Source: Lachnoclostridium sp. UBA1308 (GTDB lineage: Bacteria; Bacillota; Clostridia; Lachnospirales; Lachnospiraceae). Taken from it: 39,006 nt of DNA. Under the pieces are notes generated by a model. The model made no database searches. It had not been told where the DNA came from and saw only the letters and a list, made by a program, of their open reading frames with translations. Position 1 is the stretch's first letter, and every line of letters starts with the position of its first letter. Below, piece after piece: positions 16,598 to 25,668 of the stretch. Location: NCBI GenBank assembly GCA_002307215.1, contig DBTU01000057.1, positions 5,594-44,599 on the forward strand. Reading direction: 5' to 3'. The translations under genes were made by a program, and so were the position numbers.

Positions 16598-18439
16598 TTA
16601 AGCAACGGTCCTTCCCATCTGGCTCATAACCATTTCATAATATCGACCCTTTAGCTCCATCAAACTTTGATGATTTCCGTACTCAAGGATTTGTCCATTA
16701 CCAATTACCATAATGTGATCCGCATCCCTAATCGTAGAAAGACGATGCGCGATTAAAAAGCTGGTTCGGTTCTGCATGAGTCTGACCAAGGCTTTCTGTA
16801 TTTCTTTCTCCGTCTTTGTATCAACACTGCTGGTCGCCTCATCCAAAATTAAGATTGGACTGTCACACAGGACTGCTCTTGCAATGGATATCAGCTGCCT
16901 CTGTCCCTGACTTAAATTATCGGTAGTTGCAGATACAAGTGTCGTATAGCCCTTCGGGAGCTTGACTATAAAATCATGAGCATGCGCTATTTTTGCAGCC
17001 TTGACAACTTCTTCTTCCGTAGCTTTCATATTTGAGTAGCGAATATTGTCCAGGATAGTACCACTGAATAGACTGGTATCTTGAAGCACAACGGAGAAGC
17101 ATCTACGCAGACTATCCCTTCTGATATGTGTAATCGGTACACCATCTATCATAATTTCACCGCTATCCGCATCATAGAATCTGGTTAACAGGTTGACTAT
17201 CGTCGTTTTACCGGCGCCTGTTTCTCCAACAAGTGCAATCACTTCACCCGGGTTTACATGGAAATTAACATTATCTAAAATCGGTTTTGCGAAATCGTAG
17301 GAAAAACATACATTATGAAATGCCACTTCTCCGGTAGGATTTTTCATTTCGATGGCATCAACAACATCTGTGGTTTCCTCTTCATAATCTAGTATTTCAA
17401 AAACCCGTTCTGCTCCCGCAAGCGCAGATTGTATCGTATTGAACATAACTGCGACCGAATTCAGCGGCTGTGAAAATTGTTTTGAATAATTCAAGAAACT
17501 AACAACTGTTCCGACTGATAAACCATAGCTTACCGATAAAATACCACCGATCATTGATACCACGGCAAATATGAAATTATTGATAACATTCATTAAAGGC
17601 ATCATATAACCCGACCAAATCTGGGCTTTATTACTGCTTTCACATAAGCGTTCATTAATTTCTTTAAACTGAAGAATAACCTCCTCTTGTCTGTCAAAGG
17701 CCTTAACCATTTTTAGTCCAAGAATATTTTCTTCAATTACACCGTTCAGTACACCCAGGCTCCTCTGTTGTTCCTTAAAATATATGCGGCTTTTGGATGC
17801 TATCATTTTTGTTAATACCGAAACCAGAGGGACGCACAACAAGACGACCAGAGTAAGTGGAATATTCAGGCTGATCATAACGGCTAACGAACCCACCAGA
17901 GTTACGATGCTGGCGATAAGCTGTGTTGTTGTCTGCGCAATGATCGAACTGATATTTTCCACGTCATTTGTAATTCTACTCATGGTATCTCCATGAGAAC
18001 GTGTATCATAAAATTTAAGAGGAAGCTTTTGCATCTTCTTAAAAAATTCGGTACGAAGTGTAAAAACCAATTTCTGAGATACCTTTAGTGTCATATAGCC
18101 ATTGATGGAATTAAGTAACCAATTGGACAGATACAAACATAACAAAATTCCCTGAATTGATACAAGCTTGTCGGTATCCACACTCAGATCCGAAATATGT
18201 AAGGTGTTGAAGGTCTTACCAATATAATATGGAATTGCTACTGAAATCAAGGACGATACCACGGTAAGTAAAACCGCTACAAAAATAGTTTTCGCCCAAC
18301 GCAGATAGATCTTAACAATTCGAAGCATTGTTCCTTTTGCATTCTTTGGTTTCGCTCCCGGAGCGAAAGGATTTCTTCCGGCTCCCGATCTCATACCAAT
18401 TGAAGGTGTTCTTTGCTGCTGCCGCTCTTGTTCTGCCAT
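16598..18439 (-). CDS. ABC exporter subunit with intact catalytic Glu (BmrA/LmrCD type)
   Basis: A 613-residue half-transporter: a Gly/Pro-rich N-terminal tail of about 45 residues, six membrane spans to about residue 350, and an ATPase domain. Visible motifs are Walker A GETGAGKTT, the signature LSQGQRQL, Walker B ILILDEATSSVD with the catalytic Glu, and the switch His in IAHRLST. It starts 3 bases after the partner gene ends. In heterodimeric exporters of this type one subunit carries an intact site and the other a degenerate site, and this is the intact one. The substrate, possibly a drug or peptide, is unknown. Confidence 0.92.
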   Translation of the reverse strand: MAEQERQQQRTPSIGMRSGAGRNPFAPGAKPKNAKGTMLRIVKIYLRWAKTIFVAVLLTVVSSLISVAIPYYIGKTFNTLHISDLSVDTDKLVSIQGILLCLYLSNWLLNSINGYMTLKVSQKLVFTLRTEFFKKMQKLPLKFYDTRSHGDTMSRITNDVENISSIIAQTTTQLIASIVTLVGSLAVMISLNIPLTLVVLLCVPLVSVLTKMIASKSRIYFKEQQRSLGVLNGVIEENILGLKMVKAFDRQEEVILQFKEINERLCESSNKAQIWSGYMMPLMNVINNFIFAVVSMIGGILSVSYGLSVGTVVSFLNYSKQFSQPLNSVAVMFNTIQSALAGAERVFEILDYEEETTDVVDAIEMKNPTGEVAFHNVCFSYDFAKPILDNVNFHVNPGEVIALVGETGAGKTTIVNLLTRFYDADSGEIMIDGVPITHIRRDSLRRCFSVVLQDTSLFSGTILDNIRYSNMKATEEEVVKAAKIAHAHDFIVKLPKGYTTLVSATTDNLSQGQRQLISIARAVLCDSPILILDEATSSVDTKTEKEIQKALVRLMQNRTSFLIAHRLSTIRDADHIMVIGNGQILEYGNHQSLMELKGRYYEMVMSQMGRTVA

Positions 18440-18442
18440 CTG

Positions 18443-20161
18443 TTATGCCCCCTTAACGCTTTCAATCTGTGTACGATAAATATCCTGATAGACTTCACAA
18501 TTCTCCATTAACTCCCGGTGTGAACCGAATCCCACTTTCCATCCGTTCTCCATGACCAGAATCTTATCCGCAAACATGGCGGTTCCACAGCGCTGTGTAA
18601 TTGTTATGATTGTCTGTTTATCTAATCTATTTTTCAGATTTTCTTGAACCTTTGCCTCTGTAACGGCATCCAGTGCACTCGTTGCATCATCAAGTATCAA
18701 GACGGATGACTTTTTCAATATACCTCGTGCAATTGAAATGCGCTGCTTCTGCCCTCCGGATAGATTGACACCACCGCTTCCAAGATGACTGTCATATCCC
18801 TCCTGCATCTGATTTACGAAGTCAGCCTGTGATTTTTTTAGTACCAAATTCAGCTCCTTTTCAGAGGCGTTTTTATCTCCCCACCTCAGATTTTCTGCTA
18901 CTGATCCGGAAAAAAGTATCGGCTTTTGCGGTACAATTGCTATATTATTACGAATTTCATCGACCCCCAGTGTTTTCAAATCATAATCATCTAATAAAAT
19001 GCTTCCGGTATCCGCATCATAAAAGCGTAGTAGCAGCCATACAATTGTTGATTTACCGCTTCCGGTCGGCCCGATAATCGCAAGGCTTTCTCCGTCGTTT
19101 ACCTCGAAAGTGAGTTCCTGGATTGCCGGAAGTCCACCGCCGTTCGGATATGCAAACGTAACATGATCAAAGCTAATTTTTCCGCTCAATTTTCTGTTGT
19201 TCTTACTTTTTGCATAATCCTCCTCACAATCGATTATTTCTTGAATTCGTGCAGTAGACGCTTTGGTTCGGACAAACATATTAAATACATTTGTAATCAT
19301 AATCAGGGAAAATAGAATCTGAGCCATATAGATTGTGAAGGCAGTGATGTCTCCCGCGTTCGCCTGATTCCCCTCAAACAATCTGCTTCCGATATAGATG
19401 ATGGAGATGGTTCCGATTCCCACAACCAGTGTTAAAATAGGTGAAATTACGGTAATAACCATCTGAGAGGATATTCCGATTCTCATGAAATTCTTGTTTG
19501 CTTCATCAAATTTGTCCCTTTCACTACGGTAAGTTCCAAATGCTTTCACGAGACGAACTCCTATTAGATATTCCTGAATTTTAGAATTAACAAGGTCCAT
19601 TGCCTTTTGTAGCCGATAAAATCTTGGATAACTGAGCTTCATGCTTATAAAAATCAAAATGGTAACCACCGCTACCACCCCATAGATAATGAGACTGAGC
19701 CGGATATTCAGCATTGTTGCCAAAATAACACTTCCGATACCGATGATAGGAGCCTTAATAAAAATACGCATGATACCATTTATAAATAAGATAATCTGAG
19801 ACGTATCATTCGTCATTCTGGTGATGAGTGATCCACTCTCGATTTTATCAACATTGACTTCGGAAAATGATATGATTTTCTCAAATAAGTCAGCTCGTAA
19901 GTCAGCTCCCATTCTTTGAGAAACACTGCTTGCAAGGTTATTTCTAACAACCGCAAAACAAGCTCCTATCATAGTTATCACGAGCATTAATATACCCCAG
20001 TAATATACTCTGGGCAAATTGGCTTTTTCAATCCCGTTATTTATAATATGAGCCATCAGTGTCGGGCCCAGCAAATCACAAAATGCCTCCAGCGTCACGC
20101 ATAAGATTGCGACTAAGAATGGTACTTTATACTTTCTAAAATATTTACTATAGAGCTTCAT
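18443..20161 (-). CDS. ABC exporter subunit with degenerate catalytic site
   Basis: A 572-residue half-transporter with six spans and an ATPase domain: Walker A GPTGSGKST, signature LSGGQKQR, Walker B VLILDDATSALD. Asp replaces the catalytic Glu after Walker B, and the switch-His position reads ITQRCGT without His. Both changes mark the degenerate-site half of a heterodimeric exporter; the intact half is the next gene. It is the first gene of the pair, with the copy 2 control element about 100 bp upstream. Confidence 0.92.
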   Translation of the reverse strand: MKLYSKYFRKYKVPFLVAILCVTLEAFCDLLGPTLMAHIINNGIEKANLPRVYYWGILMLVITMIGACFAVVRNNLASSVSQRMGADLRADLFEKIISFSEVNVDKIESGSLITRMTNDTSQIILFINGIMRIFIKAPIIGIGSVILATMLNIRLSLIIYGVVAVVTILIFISMKLSYPRFYRLQKAMDLVNSKIQEYLIGVRLVKAFGTYRSERDKFDEANKNFMRIGISSQMVITVISPILTLVVGIGTISIIYIGSRLFEGNQANAGDITAFTIYMAQILFSLIMITNVFNMFVRTKASTARIQEIIDCEEDYAKSKNNRKLSGKISFDHVTFAYPNGGGLPAIQELTFEVNDGESLAIIGPTGSGKSTIVWLLLRFYDADTGSILLDDYDLKTLGVDEIRNNIAIVPQKPILFSGSVAENLRWGDKNASEKELNLVLKKSQADFVNQMQEGYDSHLGSGGVNLSGGQKQRISIARGILKKSSVLILDDATSALDAVTEAKVQENLKNRLDKQTIITITQRCGTAMFADKILVMENGWKVGFGSHRELMENCEVYQDIYRTQIESVKGA

Positions 20162-20245
20162 TGTTTATCCCTGCTTCCATCATAATGTGTATAATCAGCT
20201 AACCATCAATATAAATTCGTAATAATGCATCCTCCAATTCTTCCT

Positions 20246-20306
20246 ATTCTACCACAAGTTTAATGGAATACTTTTGATAATATACTCTATGGTTTTGTTC
20301 CTGTAC
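20246..20306 (-). promoter_or_regulatory. Shared 45-bp exporter control element, copy 2, with -10 box
   Basis: Bases 20262-20306 differ from 12931-12975 at one position only. TAGAAT on the minus strand (20246-20251) again follows after 10 bp. It lies about 100 bp before the ABC exporter pair. The sequences outside the element and the -10 box are unrelated to copy 1, so a recent large duplication does not explain it. Confidence 0.65.
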
Positions 20307-20360
20307 TTTCGTAACCCGGTAATAACGTGAAAATGTAATGTGCCTGAGGAATATAAATCC

Positions 20361-20402
20361 AAAAAAAACATGGTAGCGCTGCAATATGCAGTTTACCATG
20401 TT
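20361..20402 (-). terminator. Rho-independent terminator of the zinc importer operon
   Basis: On the minus strand AACATGGTA pairs with TACCATGTT, with an inner CTGCA/TGCAG stem, and is followed by eight T. It lies just after the lipoprotein gene that ends this operon. Confidence 0.85.
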
Positions 20403-20429
20403 GATTTTATTTAACACACATACTAGATC

Positions 20430-21164
20430 TTAATTAGTGACGGTATCCTTTCCCACTTTATCCATCTTCTCTAACGATAGAACCTCAATATAATAAAATA
20501 TGCCGTTTGTATCTTCTCCCTGCCTTAGAATTCCTTTTACCTTAATCCAATCCTCAACGGATTTCAGTTCCGACAAATCTTCCTGTGTATAAAATTCAAA
20601 GCTGACATATCCACCGTTGCAATAGGGACAGGTCGGCCCAAATCTCCCGACAAATGTGTACGGAGCATAATCATCAATATAGTATCCTTCTATTTCAACT
20701 GTTTTTCCTTTGTACTGATCAAAGTTCGTATACCAGTCATTAATCTGAGTCGTGTAAAGATTATCTCCTACCACGATATCCACATTTCCATCAAAGTTCT
20801 TCTTATCCGTTTCAATATCACATGGATATCCAACCCTTCCGGATGCATCCGGGGTTCCGAAATCTTTTGTTTCACTACTTGGAGTTTCCTCACTCTGAGT
20901 ACCATCTTGAGTACTGTCCTGAGAAGCCGCCTGTGTAATTGAATCCATAAATGCTTGATACTCCGGATCATCTTCCGCTTGTGCAGCACTCTCGGAAATC
21001 TCCGGAGACGACGCTTCTGTTGTAGGCTCTATCGAGACAGATTCCTTTGGCTTCATCTTATTATTCAAAGCCGCGCTCTGTTGCTTACCGCATCCGGTAA
21101 TTCCAAATGCAAAGGCAAGTATACATATTATGATAAATAGTGTATATTCTTTTCTTTTATTCAT
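20430..21164 (-). CDS. CPYC-containing lipoprotein at the end of a zinc importer operon
   Basis: A 244-residue lipoprotein: signal to the lipobox ITGC (Cys25), then an acidic Ser/Thr/Gln-rich linker to about residue 105 and a folded C-terminal domain. That domain (GKTVEIEGYY, FVGRFGPTCPYCNGG, VKGILRQ) has the look of a small OB-like beta-barrel and resembles the C-terminal half of YcgQ/DUF1980-type proteins. Cys179 and Cys182 form a CPYC pair that could bind metal or act in thiol chemistry. It is the last gene of the operon, four bases after the permease. A role in extracellular zinc handling is inferred from context only. Confidence 0.65.
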   Translation of the reverse strand: MNKRKEYTLFIIICILAFAFGITGCGKQQSAALNNKMKPKESVSIEPTTEASSPEISESAAQAEDDPEYQAFMDSITQAASQDSTQDGTQSEETPSSETKDFGTPDASGRVGYPCDIETDKKNFDGNVDIVVGDNLYTTQINDWYTNFDQYKGKTVEIEGYYIDDYAPYTFVGRFGPTCPYCNGGYVSFEFYTQEDLSELKSVEDWIKVKGILRQGEDTNGIFYYIEVLSLEKMDKVGKDTVTN

Positions 21165-21168
21165 CCTG

Positions 21169-22032
21169 CTATCTCTCCTTTATCTTCTCGACGAATACAA
21201 ACAATAAAAACACAATAATATCAGCAATTACTATACTTGCACCGGTCGGCGTAGAATGCATATAAGAGAAATAAATTCCTGCCACAAAGCATACAACCGA
21301 AAGCATTGCCGAACAAATGACAACGGAACTAAAATGCTTACATATCCTCATTGAGGAAAGGGCAGGGAAGATAATCAAACTGGAAATCAATAACGTTCCC
21401 ATCATGCGCATTCCTAAAACGACTGTTACTGCTGTTAACAGAGCGATTAGCATATTGTAAAGATTACTTCGAGTTCCGGTTGCTTTTGCAAAGGTCTCAT
21501 CAAAGGTAACTGCAAATATTTTATTATATAAAATTACATATAAAATCAGAACTACGATTGACAACACAATGGAAAGCCTTACATCTGACTTACTCATAGA
21601 TAAGATACTTCCAAACATATAATTGCAGACATCAGTATTCATACCGGTTGTAAGGGATATTGTCATAACACCTACCGCAAGCGCTCCGCTACAAAGCAAA
21701 CCAGTAGCCGCGTCACCTTTTAACTTACTATTTTCGTTTAAGCGCAGTAAAAGAAATGCTGCGATTACGCAAACAGGTATTGACACTAAGAGGGGTGCTG
21801 CATTCATTGCATAAGCTATCGCTAATGATGCAAATCCAACTCGTGATAAGCCATCACCTATCATTGAGTATCTTTTGAGTACCAGACTTACCCCCAGCAG
21901 CGCTGCGCATAATGAAACCAAAATTCCTACCACTAAGGCATTTACCAGAAATGGATAGGATAACATCTGCCTAAAAGTATGTATCATCTGTTGAAAGGTA
22001 TGAAACAACTGTTGAAATATATTAAACAACAT
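21169..22032 (-). CDS. Zinc/manganese ABC importer permease (ZnuB/ABC-3 family)
   Basis: A 287-residue membrane subunit of a metal importer with about eight or nine spans. The segment LLGVSLVLKRYSMIGDGLSRVGFASL is the conserved ABC-3 signature. The ATG at 22032 follows GGGAGGTG and overlaps the upstream ATPase gene by 11 bases, indicating translational coupling; a longer frame to 22092 would overlap it by 71. The first 25 residues are odd: they contain an imperfect repeat of a (H/Q)TF(Q/R)QM unit before the first span. The next gene is the CPYC lipoprotein. Confidence 0.9.
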   Translation of the reverse strand: MLFNIFQQLFHTFQQMIHTFRQMLSYPFLVNALVVGILVSLCAALLGVSLVLKRYSMIGDGLSRVGFASLAIAYAMNAAPLLVSIPVCVIAAFLLLRLNENSKLKGDAATGLLCSGALAVGVMTISLTTGMNTDVCNYMFGSILSMSKSDVRLSIVLSIVVLILYVILYNKIFAVTFDETFAKATGTRSNLYNMLIALLTAVTVVLGMRMMGTLLISSLIIFPALSSMRICKHFSSVVICSAMLSVVCFVAGIYFSYMHSTPTGASIVIADIIVFLLFVFVEKIKER

Positions 22033-22732
22033 CTCCACCTCCCATAAAACGCATTCCAATCTCGCTGTGAACATAATCTTCTTTATTACCAAAAAACAGC
22101 TGTGTCTTGCCTAGATGTAAAATATGACTTGCATACATAATCGCACCTTGAATATCATGGGACACCATTATTATTGTTTTTCCTTCCACTTTATTAATCT
22201 TCTCAATCAGGCGATATAGTTCTGCTGTCATTACCGGATCAAGCCCGGTAACCGGTTCATCCAATACCAGAAGCTCTTTACCTGCACAAAGTGCTCTTGC
22301 CAGAAGCACTCTTTGCTGCTGCCCCCCTGATAACTCCCTATAACACCTATTCTTCAAGTCCTCGATGCCAAGAAATGTTAATTGTCTCACAGCGTCTTCT
22401 TTATCTATTTTCTTATAAAATGGCAACACACCCATGTTATTGAGCCTTCCGGAAAGTACCACCTCATAAACACTTGCCGGAAAGTCCCTTTGTGCCATGG
22501 TTTGCTGTGGCAAATAACCTATTCGATTGGATTTTAGCCCATCTCCTGCAAGAATGCTTCCTTCCGAAGGACTTTTCAAGCGCAATATTCCCTTAATCAA
22601 AGTACTTTTACCCGCTCCGTTTTCCCCTACGACGCATAGATACTCTCCTTTTTCTACGCCAAAATTCAAATCAGATAATACGATGTTCCCTTCATAGGTA
22701 AAAGAAACATTCTTGCAGTTAATCAGGCTCAT
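22022..22732 (-). CDS. Zinc/manganese ABC importer ATPase (ZnuC type)
   Basis: A 236-residue ATPase with Walker A GENGAGKST, signature LSGGQQQRVLLARAL, Walker B LLVLDEPV and the switch His in VSHD. Size and motifs match ZnuC/AdcC-type metal importers. It begins one base after the binding-protein stop and overlaps the permease, so these genes are tightly coupled. Confidence 0.92.
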   Translation of the reverse strand: MSLINCKNVSFTYEGNIVLSDLNFGVEKGEYLCVVGENGAGKSTLIKGILRLKSPSEGSILAGDGLKSNRIGYLPQQTMAQRDFPASVYEVVLSGRLNNMGVLPFYKKIDKEDAVRQLTFLGIEDLKNRCYRELSGGQQQRVLLARALCAGKELLVLDEPVTGLDPVMTAELYRLIEKINKVEGKTIIMVSHDIQGAIMYASHILHLGKTQLFFGNKEDYVHSEIGMRFMGGGDVV

Positions 22733-22733
22733 A

Positions 22734-23696
22734 TCAGTTTAATGCCTCCTTAAGTACCTCTACATTATGTTCCATAAGATCAAGATAAGTCACTCCGGCT
22801 TTAAATTCATCTTTACTTATATTATGAACAGCATTCAAAAGCTCCTTCTTTGCTCCGGTGGCACTACAGATAGAATCGCACATTTGTTCATTCGAAAGTT
22901 CAATATGGAATACAACCGGTATCTTATCCTCCTTGATTTTATCAATTAAAAATGCAACAGTAGCCGCGCTGGCTTCTGTATCAGTGGAACATCCCGGAAA
23001 TGCCGCATAATAGGTCAATCCATAGTCATCTACAAAATACCGGAAGGGGAAACGGTCTCCTACTACGATTTCTTTTCTGACTGCATGATCTACGACCTCC
23101 TGGAATTCACTATCTAAATCCTCTAGTTTTTTTATGTAGTTTTTTGTATTTTCCTGATAATCTTCTGCATTATCAGGATCTACTGCACAAAGTTCATCGC
23201 AGAGCTTTTGTACAATCAAAATTGTATTTTTGGGCGAAGTCCACACGTGTTCATCCATTTCCGGCTCCTCTGCATCCTCTTCCTCAGCTTCTGCTTCCAT
23301 TCCTTCGGTAGTCTCTTCTTCGACTAGATCCACACAATCCATCAGTGTTACAATCTTCATTTTACTTTTATCCATCGAATCTAAAATACTTGAAACCCAT
23401 GCATCAGAATCACCGCCAACATAAACAAACATGTCTGAATTTTGTACATTCAAAATATCTTGTGGGGTCGGCTCATAGCTATGGCTTTCTGCTCCCGGAG
23501 CCAACAACATAGATAAATTAATATGTTCTCCTGCAATCTGGCGTAAAAAATCATATTCCGGAAAAATTGTTGCAATTACGCTTATTTTTTCATTATCTGC
23601 ATTAGCCTGTTCTTCCTTTTTACTACAAGCTGATAAAGCTGCCATCATAAGAATAACAGACAGTATCACAAAACTTTTTTTATATAATATCTTCAT
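22734..23696 (-). CDS. Metal-binding lipoprotein, ZnuA/AdcA superfamily with altered ligand site
   Basis: A 320-residue lipoprotein (lipobox LSAC, Cys24) of the cluster A-I metal-binding family. His72 in SHSYEP and His150 in DEHVW match the first two metal ligands. An acidic loop (about 126-148, thirteen Glu/Asp) precedes His150, where many zinc proteins have a His-rich loop. The third ligand, normally His in HAAFxY, is missing: the segment reads GDRFPFRYF (213-221), with Asp214 and Arg215 nearby. This GDRFPFRYF form appears to be a distinct Firmicute subgroup as far as I recall. The start at 23696 follows TTGGAGGATT. First gene of the operon. Confidence 0.85.
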   Translation of the reverse strand: MKILYKKSFVILSVILMMAALSACSKKEEQANADNEKISVIATIFPEYDFLRQIAGEHINLSMLLAPGAESHSYEPTPQDILNVQNSDMFVYVGGDSDAWVSSILDSMDKSKMKIVTLMDCVDLVEEETTEGMEAEAEEEDAEEPEMDEHVWTSPKNTILIVQKLCDELCAVDPDNAEDYQENTKNYIKKLEDLDSEFQEVVDHAVRKEIVVGDRFPFRYFVDDYGLTYYAAFPGCSTDTEASAATVAFLIDKIKEDKIPVVFHIELSNEQMCDSICSATGAKKELLNAVHNISKDEFKAGVTYLDLMEHNVEVLKEALN

Positions 23697-23826
23697 GATT
23701 AAATCCTCCAAAATTATAGGTTTGCGTCATCGCACAATCTCTTAAAAAAGAATACAAAAATTTGATACCTTTTAATAAGTATCTATATATTCCATTCTGA
23801 TTTACATTAATTCGCATTCTAATGAC

Positions 23827-24129
23827 TTAATCGTTCATTCGTACTTTCATTTGAACCGGAGTAATAGAAAGAATTACGTGATTGGATATAGATATGCCTT
23901 CATCCATAATACATACAAAAGTAATAAGATATATAACCGTTAGAATTGCAGAACTTATCTGTTGTATCATCGCTTTTGCCAATTGAATTTCTGAACAAAT
24001 TGGACATCCTTCTCCGCTACAATTGTGATGGATATGTGTAACAATAAAAATATGAGCGTAAATAAGGGCCAAAAAAATAAGAATTGTCATGCTCAGAGCA
24101 ACTATATTTTTTAAATTTTTCGACAGCAT
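23827..24129 (-). CDS. Small His/Cys-rich two-span membrane protein in a zinc locus
   Basis: A 100-residue protein. Span 1 covers about residues 8-30 and span 2 about 58-76. Between them lies a short loop carrying THIHHNCSGEGCPIC (His32, His34, His35, Cys37, Cys42, Cys45), a very likely metal-binding or redox site. The start at 24129 follows AAAGGAGGAAGA; the frame to 24156 would begin inside a leader motif. It is the third gene after a zinc-type ATPase and permease. I do not recognise a named family. By position it may help with metal handling or sensing at the membrane. Confidence 0.75.
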   Translation of the reverse strand: MLSKNLKNIVALSMTILIFLALIYAHIFIVTHIHHNCSGEGCPICSEIQLAKAMIQQISSAILTVIYLITFVCIMDEGISISNHVILSITPVQMKVRMND

Positions 24130-24149
24130 GTATTCTTCCTCCTTTTTAC

Positions 24150-24180
24150 CTAACATGACATGCCTGCACTCCCAATTATT
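24150..24180 (-). repeat. Leader motif F, third leader family
   Basis: The motif runs from the permease stop towards the next ribosome binding site. On the minus strand it includes TGCAGGCATGTCATGTTAG, matching 16 of 19 positions of the motif at 35113-35131 before the glycosidase-like gene. Confidence 0.4.
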
Positions 24181-24997
24181 GGTGAACTTTTATTTCTCTC
24201 AAAACAGAATGACCAACCCTTTTAAGAATAATCACAAGTAATAGCACGATGACGGATACAATTGCCGTGAAGCCACCGGGAGCTACATTTAAATAATAAG
24301 ATAGGAATAGTCCTGTCATAATATCAATAATACTGATTGCAATCGAAGCAATTAATGTGATTTTAAATCCTTTTTCCAACTGTATTGCTGTAGCAACCGG
24401 TAATGCAATCATGGAACTTAACACCAACACTCCTACAATTCGAACAGATGCAGCAATACTGGATGCTACTAAAATTGAGAATACATAATTAATCAGACGA
24501 ACCTTCACACCTGTAACTCTTGTGGCCTCTTCATCATAGGAGATATATAATAACGGATGATAAAGAAATACAATGACTAAAATGGATATTACGCTAAGGA
24601 TAAATATTGTAACCATATCTGCTTTCGTAACGGTCAAAATGCTACCAAACATATATGTCTCCGCATTGGAATGCAGCTTTCCTGAGCTTATAATAGATAT
24701 CGCAATTCCAACGCTGAGCGATAATATGATTGATAGAATTAGATCCGTATATTTCCTAAAATAATTCCTGAGGAATTCTATCAATGCACCGCAAAAGGCT
24801 GTAAATAGAAAAGCACCGATGATTGGATTTTTGTCAAATAATAAGCCAAGTGAAATACCGGCTAACGATGAATGGGATAACGTATCTCCAATCATAGAGT
24901 AACGCCTTACTACTAAGAATACCCCGATACATGGACATAGTATAGAAATCATAAATGACACAACAATTGCATTTTGTATAAAACCATAATGAAGCAT
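24176..24997 (-). CDS. Second zinc/manganese ABC importer permease (ZnuB/ABC-3 family)
   Basis: A 273-residue permease with about eight spans. The conserved segment GVFLVVRRYSMIGDTLSHSSLAGISLG identifies the ABC-3 family. It is clearly paralogous to the permease at 21169-22032. The ribosome binding site is AAAGGACTG. It lies five bases after the cognate ATPase gene and is followed by the small His/Cys membrane protein. Confidence 0.9.
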   Translation of the reverse strand: MLHYGFIQNAIVVSFMISILCPCIGVFLVVRRYSMIGDTLSHSSLAGISLGLLFDKNPIIGAFLFTAFCGALIEFLRNYFRKYTDLILSIILSLSVGIAISIISSGKLHSNAETYMFGSILTVTKADMVTIFILSVISILVIVFLYHPLLYISYDEEATRVTGVKVRLINYVFSILVASSIAASVRIVGVLVLSSMIALPVATAIQLEKGFKITLIASIAISIIDIMTGLFLSYYLNVAPGGFTAIVSVIVLLLVIILKRVGHSVLREIKVHQ

Positions 24998-25002
24998 CCT
25001 GA

Positions 25003-25668
25003 TCAGTCCTTTCTTTTATAATGTAGATACTCAGTCGTATACATATCCGGACTGCATAGATGACCATGTCCATTCTGTAAATGAAATATTTTCGTCGAAT
25101 ATGAAAATACTGCTTCAAGGTTATGCTCTACTGCGAGAATCGTAATCTTCTGATTTAAACTCATATCCTTTAATAATCCATAAATTTCTTTCTGACTGTC
25201 CACATCGACTCCTGTGGAAGGCTCATCTAATATAAGTAATTGGGGATGTCCCATCAGCGCTCTTGCAATTAATATTTTCTGTGTCTGTCCACCTGACAGA
25301 TTACCCATTAATGAGCTTTTGAAACTCTCCATTCCAATCAATTTAAGTGATTCCATAATAATGGCTTTATCTTTTAATTTTAATAGCTTATGATAAGAAT
25401 TCATAACTTCATAAACTGTTATTGGGAAATTTGTATTTGTAAAATCATTTCTCTGCGGGACATATCCAATATATTTTGATTCTATAGAAATACTTCCCAT
25501 CGTCGGTTTTAAGAAACCTAGTAGGATACGCATCAAGGTCGTCTTCCCACACCCATTATCCCCTATGACAGAGATATATTCTCCATCTTCAATCTCCAAA
25601 CTAATATCATTCAAAATATATGGAACCATTCCTGTATAGGAGAACCATAAGTGTTCAATATTAATCAT
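25003..25668 (-). CDS. Second zinc/manganese ABC importer ATPase
   Basis: A 221-residue ATPase with Walker A GDNGCGKTT, signature LSGGQTQKILIARAL, Walker B LLILDEPS and the switch His in VEHN. I place the start at 25668 (MINIEHLWF), with GGAG of leader element B as ribosome binding site. The frame to 25773 only translates the leader. First gene of a leftward operon, divergent from the binding protein at 25902. Confidence 0.9.
   Translation of the reverse strand: MINIEHLWFSYTGMVPYILNDISLEIEDGEYISVIGDNGCGKTTLMRILLGFLKPTMGSISIESKYIGYVPQRNDFTNTNFPITVYEVMNSYHKLLKLKDKAIIMESLKLIGMESFKSSLMGNLSGGQTQKILIARALMGHPQLLILDEPSTGVDVDSQKEIYGLLKDMSLNQKITILAVEHNLEAVFSYSTKIFHLQNGHGHLCSPDMYTTEYLHYKRKD

Noticed and set aside
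23723..23734. TGCGTCATCGCA dyad upstream of the first metal-binding lipoprotein as a Zur box
   Set aside because: Its arms are four bases with a four-base centre and do not match the 7-1-7 boxes at 25800-25871. I found no clear Zur box for the first operon.
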